Shown piece by piece: positions 1 through 7,258 of a stretch of DNA of 64,000 nucleotides. The stretch is from contig CAWIXN010000001.1 of NCBI GenBank assembly GCA_963840095.1, positions 1 through 64,000 on the forward strand. The letters run 5' to 3'. A program made the translations under genes and the position numbers. Source of the stretch: DATBGO01 sp963840095. GTDB taxonomy: Bacteria > Actinomycetota > Actinomycetes > Streptosporangiales > Streptosporangiaceae. Every line of letters starts with the position of its first letter. Position 1 is the stretch's first letter. Below the pieces are notes generated by a model. The model saw only the letters and a list, made by a program, of their open reading frames with translations, was not told where the DNA came from and searched no databases.

Positions 1-1248
1 TTGCGAGTGCCGATTATTCATCCTGCCTAGTCAGGCGGCATGTCGGTACTCGTGGAGGGTTCCGCCTAGTCGATCTTGTCGGCGGACCTCCATGCGCGTG
101 ATCTGGCCTGGTTCGGTGATCGGTCCGGGCAACGGGCGGAGCGGGGCTGCTTGTCCGAGGGCACGGTGAGGCCGATGCCGGTTGTAGAAGGTCTCGTACT
201 CGCGCAGCGCGTGCAGGAGGTGGCGCTGGTTCCAGATCAGGGTGCGATCGAGGAGTTCGCGCCGGCAGGTTTGTATCCAGCGCTCCATGATCGAGTTCAT
301 TCGGGGCATCCGGACCCCGGTCTTGACGACCTCCAGCCCGGCGTCGTTCAGGACGGCGTCGAACGCGTCGGTGAATTTGGAGTCGCGGTCACGGATCAGG
401 AATTTCGCCTTGGCGCTGGCGTCTTCCAAGTCCATGACCAGGTTCCGGCCCAGCTGCGCGGCCCAGGCGGCGGTGGGGTGTGCGGTGGCGCCGAGGATCC
501 GGATGCGCCGGGTGGCGTGTTCGATGACGGCGAAGCCGTACAGGCGCGCCCCGGTCAGGGTGCGGGTCTCGAAGAAGTCACAGGCCAGCAGGGCGTCGGC
601 CTGACTGCGCAGGAAGCGGGTCCAGGTTGTGCTCTCCCGTCCGGGTGCGGGCGCAACGCCGTGCTCGTTCAAGATCTCCCAGATGGTGGAGGCGGCGACC
701 TTGATGCCGAGGGCCGCGAGTTCGCCGTGGATGCGCCGGTATCCCCAGGAGGAGTTCTCGCGGGCCAGGCACAGGACCAGAGCGCGGATCGAGCGGACGG
801 TGCGCGGGCGCCCGCGCCGCTTCGGCGCGCAGGTCGCGGCATGGCGCCGCTTGATCAGGTCGCGGTGCCAGCGCAGCAGCGTGTCCGGGCGTACCAGCAG
901 CAGGAGTTGGCGCAGCTTCTCCGCCGGGAGGCAGTGGAGCAGTCCGGCGAGCACCATGCGATCGGTCTGGGTGAACGCGGGCTTGCCGACCTGGCGTTGC
1001 AGGACGATGAGCTGGTGCCGCAGCGCCAGGATCTCGATGTCCTTCTCCTGCTCGCCCATGGGCAGGAGGCGCATGAGCGTGAGCATGTTGGTCAGGGCGA
1101 GGTAGGCCAGGCGCATCAGCACAACAGATCATCATGTCGCCAGTCCGCTGTCCACGTGAGCCGCGGAGGTGTAAGCGGCGAGACCGTGGGACGTGCGTGA
1201 CCGGTGATCAAGTCCGTGACCTGTGCAGATGATTAATCGGCACTTGCA
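1..1248 (-). mobile_element. Complete insertion sequence with DDE integrase-type transposase
   Basis: The element is bounded by imperfect terminal inverted repeats: positions 2-22 and the reverse complement of 1228-1248 agree at 19 of 21 bases (core GTGCCGATTA). The single transposase gene fills almost the whole element. The left end coincides with the window edge, so a target duplication cannot be checked. The family resembles IS481/IS3-type rve integrases; the exact IS family is not assigned. Confidence 0.8.
31..1122 (-). CDS. Integrase core-domain (rve) transposase
   Basis: This 363-residue protein cuts and joins the ends of the surrounding insertion sequence. An N-terminal segment (EILALRHQL, residues about 30-40) is followed by a helix-turn-helix-like region ending in SWGYRRIHGEL. 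The rve catalytic domain shows the three acidic residues expected of a DDE enzyme: Asp in LACDFFE, Asp in FLIRDRDSKF and Glu in NSIMERW, ending with FYNRHRPHRAL. The frame is open throughout, so it could be active. It is a close relative of the transposase at 3626-4714 and a more distant one of that at 11138-12205. Confidence 0.9.
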   Translation of the reverse strand: MLMRLAYLALTNMLTLMRLLPMGEQEKDIEILALRHQLIVLQRQVGKPAFTQTDRMVLAGLLHCLPAEKLRQLLLLVRPDTLLRWHRDLIKRRHAATCAPKRRGRPRTVRSIRALVLCLARENSSWGYRRIHGELAALGIKVAASTIWEILNEHGVAPAPGRESTTWTRFLRSQADALLACDFFETRTLTGARLYGFAVIEHATRRIRILGATAHPTAAWAAQLGRNLVMDLEDASAKAKFLIRDRDSKFTDAFDAVLNDAGLEVVKTGVRMPRMNSIMERWIQTCRRELLDRTLIWNQRHLLHALREYETFYNRHRPHRALGQAAPLRPLPGPITEPGQITRMEVRRQDRLGGTLHEYRHAA

Positions 1249-1428
1249 CAGTTCACCCCGTTGGTCAATGAGACCCTGCGCACGGCGGTGTTCTCGCGGT
1301 CGAGGTGACTCCGGGCACCCGCGGACACAGTTACATGATCGGGACCGAGTTGCGGGTCGAGGGCCAGCTCATTGCCCCGGTGCCGGTGCGCGTCGCCGCG
1401 CCTCCGGGCATTCCGGGGGAGTGGCAGG
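1249..1428. other. Short gap between IS and sedolisin, possible coding relic
   Basis: This stretch lies between the right end of the insertion sequence and the stop of the S53 peptidase. A short open reading on the plus strand from about 1305 contains protein-like text (GTELRVEGQLIAPVPVRV), but it has no credible start and I do not recognise the family. It may be the tail of a gene interrupted by the insertion. Confidence 0.3.
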
Positions 1429-2829
1429 CTACCCGCCACCGGCGGATCGGGCCAGTTCGGGGACGAATAGTGCTGCATCGACAGTGCCCACCCCCGACGC
1501 CAGGTCGTAACCCCGACCGGCGTTGAAGCCTGGCACCGTATAGAGGGTCCCGTTCTGGGTGAACGATACCGTGTTGTTCCCCGTGGTGATGTCGACCAGG
1601 CCCGGTGCCTGCTCGGCTGACATGGCGTACAGCGCCGGGTTGATGAGGCCGAGGGAATGGTGGGCCACCTGGTCGGCTAGGGCCACGATCCCGGCGAACA
1701 GGGGGGTCGCTTCGCTCGTGCCGCAGTTCACGTACCAGCCGGCCGGCTCGCCGCCATAGCTGGCGTAGGTGTCGACCAGCCCGGAGCAGGCGGCGCTCAT
1801 GGCGATGTCCGGCACCCCCCGCTGGTCACCGACGACGTTCGCGACGCCGTTCTGGTACCACGGCCGGCGGAAGATCACCGACTTGCCGCCGCCCCCCGCG
1901 AGGGGGTTGGGGCCGCTGTCGCCGAAGGTGGCCTCATTCACGGCGGTGTTGTAGGTGTCGTTCCACACCTGGTCCGGCGCGGTCCGATCGCCGGCGGCGT
2001 TGAGCTGCAGCTCCGTGCCCCCCACCCCGGTGACGAGCGGGTCGCTGTCGGGCCAGGAGGTCACCGGATAGGTGTAGAAGAGCGTCCCGGCGGCGTTGGA
2101 GTAGTCGGTCGACCCGGAGTCACCGGACGCAGCCAGGACGGTCACCCCTTGCTGGTAGGCATTGATGTAAGCGCTGCGCAGATCGAGCAGCGACTGCGCG
2201 GTCGGGAAGGTCTCCTCAGTCGCGCTGAAGCTCTGGCTGATCACCCCGCCGAGGTGATGGTCAATGACATAGTTCTCGGCCTGGACGATCTGCGGGAAGC
2301 CGGCCGTCCCCTCCGTCTCCGAGACCGGGGTCTCGACCAGGAGGATGCTGGCGCCCGGAGCCATGGTGTGCGCCCACTCGACGTCAAGGGTGGTCTCTCC
2401 GGCCCAGCCGACCATGTCGCTGTTGGTGGGGTCGTACGGGGGCACGGCCCCGGCGGGCTGGATGACCCGGAAGGAGGGGGGCGCGGGGAGGCCGAACTGC
2501 TGGTCGAAGGTGGTCAAGTCGGCCTGGATCGTCGGAGATCCGAAGGAGTCGACGATCACGATGGTCTGGCCCGCGCCGGTGATGCCGTGGGCGAACAGCG
2601 GCTGCTCGTCGTATGCCGTCTGGATCTGGGCCGGCTGGTAGCAGGGCGCGGCGTAGGTCTCAACGCACTGGGCCTGGGTGGGCGGCTGCGTGGTCGAAGC
2701 CAGGTGGCTGATCACCATTGGCTGGATGTTGATGGTGGCCGCCAGGGTGGGCGCGCCGAGGGGAAATAGGGATCCACTGACCAGCGCCAGCGCCCCAGCC
2801 ACTCCTAAGTACCGGGCTCGATACAACAA
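1429..2829 (-). CDS. Secreted S53 (sedolisin/kumamolisin-like) serine peptidase
   Basis: Predicted exported endopeptidase of family S53, a group active at acid pH. The 466-residue product begins with a signal peptide (GVAGALALVSG, cleavage probably near residue 30). The catalytic domain contains the Glu and Asp of the ETTLD motif, the oxyanion-hole Asp in AASGDSGS, the nucleophile Ser in NCGTSEATP, and a C-terminal calcium-site region with VDITTGNN and GYDLASGVGT. The TTG start at 2829 is chosen because GGAGGA lies seven bases upstream. Most sedolisins carry a large activation prodomain; here only about 40 residues separate the signal peptide from the catalytic domain, so it looks prodomain-less. 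Confidence 0.88.
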   Translation of the reverse strand: MLYRARYLGVAGALALVSGSLFPLGAPTLAATINIQPMVISHLASTTQPPTQAQCVETYAAPCYQPAQIQTAYDEQPLFAHGITGAGQTIVIVDSFGSPTIQADLTTFDQQFGLPAPPSFRVIQPAGAVPPYDPTNSDMVGWAGETTLDVEWAHTMAPGASILLVETPVSETEGTAGFPQIVQAENYVIDHHLGGVISQSFSATEETFPTAQSLLDLRSAYINAYQQGVTVLAASGDSGSTDYSNAAGTLFYTYPVTSWPDSDPLVTGVGGTELQLNAAGDRTAPDQVWNDTYNTAVNEATFGDSGPNPLAGGGGKSVIFRRPWYQNGVANVVGDQRGVPDIAMSAACSGLVDTYASYGGEPAGWYVNCGTSEATPLFAGIVALADQVAHHSLGLINPALYAMSAEQAPGLVDITTGNNTVSFTQNGTLYTVPGFNAGRGYDLASGVGTVDAALFVPELARSAGGG

Positions 2830-2929
2830 GGCGATCTCCTCCGAGTCGTTGCTCGAGGCACTTTACTCCGGGCTGGCGGCGCCAGCCAGAGCTCAAGTGA
2901 TCGCCTGCAGCTGCTGAAGGCCTGCGCAG

Positions 2930-3502
2930 GGCACTGTTGCGTTGTTCGATCGCGGCGGGCGGAGACTGGTTCCGTGACGTCGCCTGGCTCGTCTTCGGTG
3001 TTCGCTGGCTCCCGGTTCCCGCCTGAGGTGATCCCGGTCGCGGTCGGCTGGTACCCGCGGTACGGGCTGCCCTGCCGCGACGTCGGGGAACTGCTGGCCG
3101 AGCGCGGTGTCACCGTTGATCACGTCACCATCTACCGGTGGGCGCAGCGATTCACCCCCGAGTTCATCGAAGCTGCCCGGCTCTGCCGCCATGCCCCCGG
3201 TGACCGGTGGCTCGTCGATGAGACGTACGTGAAGGTATCCGGCCAGTGGGCTTACCTGTACCGGGCGGTCGACCAGCATGGCCAGGTCATCTACGTCCTG
3301 CTCTCGATCAGGCGTGACCTGGCGGCCGCCCGGCGCTTTTTCACCTGCGCCCGGCGGGCCGGCGCGATCCCGGCCGAGGTCACCACCGCCCGTGCCCCTG
3401 CCTACCCCACAGTGCCCGGCGAGCTGATCCCCTCGGCCCTGCACACCGCCGGGCAGCACGCGAACAACCCGGCCGAAGCAGACCACCGGCGGCTCAAAGC
3501 CC
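2930..3502 (+). mobile_element. IS6-type element, 3' part lost at another IS insertion
   Basis: The left end GGCACTGTTGC (2930-2940) recurs at 19520-19530 at the end of the second IS6-type copy in the window, which marks it as the terminal repeat. The element is cut at 3502/3503, where another insertion sequence begins. No convincing right-hand remainder is visible after 4730. Confidence 0.7.
2974..3502 (+). pseudogene. IS6-family transposase, truncated and with a lost catalytic Asp
   Basis: The reading from the GTG at 2974 encodes an N-terminal HTH region (GVTVDHVTIYRWAQRFTPEF) and the start of the DDE domain (WLVDETYVKV). The homologue at 19564-20249 reads VTTDRAPFYP where this copy reads VTTARAPAYP, so the second catalytic Asp has become Ala. 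The homology continues to NNPAEADHRRLKA and then stops at the inverted repeat of the inserted element; the remainder of the open frame is insertion-sequence DNA. It is therefore inactive for two reasons. Confidence 0.85.
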
Positions 3503-4730
3503 TGTGGGTGCCGAAAACCCGTGCCACCTGGCCAGATGCTCTGCTGGCCGCTGGTCACTCGGCCCCGCGTCAGGCACATGCGAGTCCGGTCTTGGCCTGC
3601 CGGGGCGTGGGATGATCTTCGGCTTGTGGGCTTGAAGCTGATCTTCTTGATTGTCACCCGTTCTGTGTCACTGCTGGGCTTGTCGCGGCGGGAGTGGTGG
3701 TGGAAGGACGCCGAGATCCTTATGCTGCGCCATCAGCTCGCCGTGGCTGAGCGCGAGCGGCCTCGCGCTGTTTCGCGTTTGACGTGGCCGGACCGGGCGT
3801 TGCTTGCCCTGCTGGCCGGGACGCTGCCGATCGACCGTCTCGCCGCGATGCGGCTGATCGTCACCCCGGGCACCATCTTGCGGTGGCACCGGGACATCGT
3901 CCGCCGCCGGTGGTCGCGCCGGTCGCGCCAGGGCCGGTCCGGGCGCCCGGCAACGCACCGAAAGGTCCGGTCGGTGGTGCTACGACTTGCCCGGGAGAAC
4001 GAGTCGTGGGGTTACCGCCGCATCCACGGCGAGCTGGCCGGGCTCGGCATCACCGTGGCGCCGTCCACGGTCTGGCAGATCCTCAAGAACGCCGGCATCG
4101 ATCCCGTGCTCCGCCGGGAGGGACCTGGCTGGGCCGAGTTCCTGCGGTCCCAGGCGCAGGGGATCCTGGCGCTGGACTTCTTCACCGCCGACCTGCTCAA
4201 CGGAACGAAGGTCTACGTCCTTGCCGTTATAGAGCACGGCACGCGCCGGATACGCGTCCTCGGAGCCACCGAGCACCCGGTCCAGGCGTGGGTGGTCCAG
4301 CAGGCCCGCAATCTGCTCATGGACCTGGAGGATGCCGGGACGCGGGTGAAGTTCGTCCTGCATGACAGGGACGCCAGCCTCACCGCCGCGTTCGATGAGG
4401 TCTTCCGTGCTGCTGGCGCCAGGATAATCCGTGCTGCGGTCCAGGCGCCTCGGATGAATTCGATAATGGAACGGTGGGTCGGCAGCTGCCGCCGCGAGCT
4501 GCTGGACCGAACCCTGGTGTGGAACCAGCGGCACCTGATGATCGTGCTGCGCGAGTACGAGGACTTCTACAACAGCCACCGGCCGCACCGCGCCCTGAAG
4601 CAGGCAGCGCCGCTACGGCAACTGCCCGACGGCATCACGGATCTCGATCAGTTCCGGGTCCAGCGGCGCGATCGCGCCGGGGGCGCGATTCACGAATATC
4701 GCCTGGTCGCGTAGGTTTTCGGCACCCACA
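3503..4730 (+). mobile_element. Insertion sequence with perfect 17-bp inverted repeats
   Basis: The ends are a perfect inverted repeat: TGTGGGTGCCGAAAACC at 3503-3519 and its complement at 4714-4730. The element sits inside an IS6-type transposase gene. The flanks beyond both ends do not show a clear target duplication. Its transposase (3626-4714) is intact. Confidence 0.85.
3626..4714 (+). CDS. Integrase core-domain (rve) transposase
   Basis: A 362-residue transposase closely related to the one at 31-1122. The frame is open from 3521, but the extra residues are read from the IS end; alignment with the relative places the start at the GTG at 3626. The order is EILMLRHQLAV, the SWGYRRIHGEL helix-turn-helix region, then the rve domain with catalytic Asp in LALDFFTADL, Asp in VLHDRDASL and Glu in NSIMERWVG, ending FYNSHRPHRAL. 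In the second motif the family reads RDRDSKF; here it is HDRDASL, with the Asp retained. It is probably functional. Confidence 0.85.
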   Translation: MGLKLIFLIVTRSVSLLGLSRREWWWKDAEILMLRHQLAVAERERPRAVSRLTWPDRALLALLAGTLPIDRLAAMRLIVTPGTILRWHRDIVRRRWSRRSRQGRSGRPATHRKVRSVVLRLARENESWGYRRIHGELAGLGITVAPSTVWQILKNAGIDPVLRREGPGWAEFLRSQAQGILALDFFTADLLNGTKVYVLAVIEHGTRRIRVLGATEHPVQAWVVQQARNLLMDLEDAGTRVKFVLHDRDASLTAAFDEVFRAAGARIIRAAVQAPRMNSIMERWVGSCRRELLDRTLVWNQRHLMIVLREYEDFYNSHRPHRALKQAAPLRQLPDGITDLDQFRVQRRDRAGGAIHEYRLVA

Positions 4731-5049
4731 AGTCTTGACATACGACGACGTGACCGACTCGGCGGGGTGCTCCATGAGTATCAACATGCTGCATGAACTG
4801 TACGGATGAGGTTCTCGGCAAGGACAGGGTCGCAAGTCTGCTCTCGTGGCTGCCGCCTCCCTCCTGGGTGGCCAAGCATGAATTGGTATCAATAATCTAA
4901 TTTAATCGGGGCCACGGCGTCTGTGAGAAGCGCTTCGCTTGGCGGATGGGAGCTGACGTCTGCTGTGATTGCTGGAGCATCAGCGGATTTCATGTCACTC
5001 TGGACATCCAGGTCGGTACGCGCTCACTGGCTCTCTGGCGGAGGGTGAG
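4731..5049. other. Gap upstream of glgX
   Basis: No credible gene. An AT-rich patch around 4879-4906 (AATTGGTATCAATAATCTAA) stands out from the GC-rich background and is a plausible promoter region for glgX, but no promoter could be defined with confidence. Confidence 0.35.
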
Positions 5050-7203
5050 ATGGAAGTCTGGCCAGGCAATTCGTACCCGCTAGGGGCAACGTGGGACGGG
5101 AGGGGCACGAACTTCGCCCTATTCTCCGAGGCCGCCGAACGCGTTCAGCTTTGCCTGTTCGGCGAGGTCGGCGACGACGGCACGCTGACCGAGAGCAGGG
5201 TCGACCTGACCGAGGTCGACGGCTTCGTGTGGCACGGCTACCTGCCCGGGATCGCGCCGGGTCAGCTTTACGGCTACCGCGTGTACGGCCCTTGGCGTCC
5301 CATCGATGGTTTTCGGTGCAATGCACAGAAGCTGCTGCTAGATCCGTATGCCAGAGCGATCCAGGGCGCGCTCGTTGGGAGCGATGTCCTGTTCGGAGAC
5401 GATCGCGGATTCTCTCGCTATCGCCCTAGCGCAACGGACAGCGCGCCCTTAATGCCCAAGAACGTGGTGATCAACCCGTTCTTCGACTGGGGCGATGACC
5501 GGGCCGGGGTGACCCCGTACCACGAGACGGTCATCTACGAGGCGCACGTGCGCGGGCTGACCCTGCGCCACCCGGAGGTCCCACCGCAGCAGCGCGGCAC
5601 CTACGCCGGCCTCGCGCATCCCGCCGTCATCGAGCACCTGCAGCGGCTCGGTGTCACGGCGGTCGAGCTCATGCCGGTGCACCAGTTCGTGACCGAGCAG
5701 TCCCTGGTCGCGCGCGGCCTGACCAACTACTGGGGCTACAACACGATCGGGTTCTTCGCCCCGCACAACCGGTATTCCTCGGCCGGGCAGCGCGGCGAAC
5801 AGGTCGGCGAGTTCAAGGAGATGGTGAAGGCGCTGCACCTGGCCGGCATCGAGGTCATCCTGGATGTGGTCTACAACCACACCGCCGAGGGTGACCACAT
5901 GGGGCCCACGCTGTCCTTCCGCGGCATCGACAACGCCGGTTACTACCGGCTGCGGGACAATGACAGGCGTTACTACCTGGACTACACCGGCCGCGGGAAC
6001 AGCCTGCAGGTTCGATCTCCGCACGCGCTGCAGCTGATCCTGGACTCGCTGCGATACTGGATTCTGGAGATGCACGTGGACGGGTTCCGGTTCGACCTGG
6101 CCGCCGCGCTGGCACGGGAACTGCACGACGTGGACCGGCTGTCCACCTTCTTCGATCTGGTCCATCAGGATCCCGTGGTCTCGCAGGTGAAGCTCATCGC
6201 CGAGCCGTTGGACCTGGGTGAGGGTGGGTATCAGGTCGGCAACTTCCCGCCGCTGTGGACCGAGTGGAACGGCAAGTACCGGGATACGGTCCGCGACTTC
6301 TGGCGCGGCCGACCGGACGCCGTGCCGGAGTTCGCGTCCCGGCTGACCGGGTCGAGCGATCTGTACGTGACCAGCGGGCGCCGCCCCGTGGCGTCGATCA
6401 ACTTCGTCGCCTGCCATGATGGGTTCACCCTGAATGACCTGGTCAGCTACGACCACAAGCACAACGAGGCGAACGGCGAGGGCAACCGGGACGGCACTGA
6501 CGATAACCGGTCCTGGAACTGCGGAGCGGAAGGCCCGACCGCAGACCCTCACATCAACGAGCTCCGCGCCAGGCAGAAACGGAATTTCCTGGTCACCTTG
6601 TTCCTGTCCCAGGGCGTGCCGATGCTTCTCGCCGGCGATGAAATGGGGCGGACCCAGGCCGGCAACAACAACGCCTACTGCCAGGACAGTGAGCTGTCGT
6701 GGGTGGACTGGAGCATGACGGCCGCCGAGCAGGACCTGCTGCACTTCACCGAGACCTTGGCCAGCCTGCGCCGTGACCACCCGGTGTTCCGGCGGCGCAG
6801 GTTCTTCCGCGGCTGGGGGCAGGAGCAGGGCGACGAGACCAGCGACATCATCTGGCTGACGCCCAGCGGCGAGGAAATGACCCAGGCGGACTGGGGCGCC
6901 AGCTACCTCAAAGCGCTCGCCGTGCTCCTCAACGGCGAGGCGGTCAGCGAGCCGGATCAGCGTGGCGGGAAGATCACCGACGCCAAGTTCTTGCTGCTGT
7001 TCAACGCGCACAGCAATCCGCTTACGTTCACCCTGCCGCGGGCCAGGCTCGCGGCCGGCTGGGAGGTCGTGATCGATACAGACGGCCCGCGCATCCCCGC
7101 CATCCATGGCGAACTACCTGCACTGGCCGCAAAGGCCGAAATTGAGGTAGCCGCCCGTTCGGTGATCGTGCTGTGCTGCCGGGTAGCCGATGCCCGACCC
7201 TGA
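5050..7203 (+). CDS. glgX: Glycogen debranching enzyme GlgX (GH13 isoamylase type)
   Basis: Cytoplasmic alpha-1,6-glucosidase that removes branches during glycogen breakdown. The 717-residue product has an N-terminal CBM48-like domain (GATWDGRGTNFALFSEAA) and a GH13 barrel with the four usual regions: DVVYNHTAEG, GFRFDLAAAL with the nucleophile Asp, IAEPLDLG with the acid/base Glu, and FVACHDGFTLND. The length is normal for GlgX. The frame is open from 4969, but the ATG at 5050 is preferred because GGAGGG lies four bases upstream and the family sequence begins there. No other glycogen genes are adjacent, so it appears to be a stand-alone gene. It converges on the nSTAND operon. Confidence 0.95.
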   Translation: MEVWPGNSYPLGATWDGRGTNFALFSEAAERVQLCLFGEVGDDGTLTESRVDLTEVDGFVWHGYLPGIAPGQLYGYRVYGPWRPIDGFRCNAQKLLLDPYARAIQGALVGSDVLFGDDRGFSRYRPSATDSAPLMPKNVVINPFFDWGDDRAGVTPYHETVIYEAHVRGLTLRHPEVPPQQRGTYAGLAHPAVIEHLQRLGVTAVELMPVHQFVTEQSLVARGLTNYWGYNTIGFFAPHNRYSSAGQRGEQVGEFKEMVKALHLAGIEVILDVVYNHTAEGDHMGPTLSFRGIDNAGYYRLRDNDRRYYLDYTGRGNSLQVRSPHALQLILDSLRYWILEMHVDGFRFDLAAALARELHDVDRLSTFFDLVHQDPVVSQVKLIAEPLDLGEGGYQVGNFPPLWTEWNGKYRDTVRDFWRGRPDAVPEFASRLTGSSDLYVTSGRRPVASINFVACHDGFTLNDLVSYDHKHNEANGEGNRDGTDDNRSWNCGAEGPTADPHINELRARQKRNFLVTLFLSQGVPMLLAGDEMGRTQAGNNNAYCQDSELSWVDWSMTAAEQDLLHFTETLASLRRDHPVFRRRRFFRGWGQEQGDETSDIIWLTPSGEEMTQADWGASYLKALAVLLNGEAVSEPDQRGGKITDAKFLLLFNAHSNPLTFTLPRARLAAGWEVVIDTDGPRIPAIHGELPALAAKAEIEVAARSVIVLCCRVADARP

Positions 7204-7258
7204 CATGCGGTAGCTCTAGCCGCGCATCTCGTCGCGGGCCCGCCAGCCATCGCAAGAT

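Noticed and set aside
76..1200. 374-codon plus-strand frame across the first IS
   Set aside because: It is the reverse of the transposase gene, which has catalytic motifs and terminal repeats.
4731..4800. Missing 3' end of the IS6 transposase after the inserted IS
   Set aside because: A short stretch reads TYDDVTD against HYDIATD in the other copy, but the match does not extend and is too weak.
5449..7107. 552-codon open frame antisense to glgX
   Set aside because: Produced by the strong third-position GC bias; no start signal or family-like sequence, while the sense strand encodes a clear GlgX.
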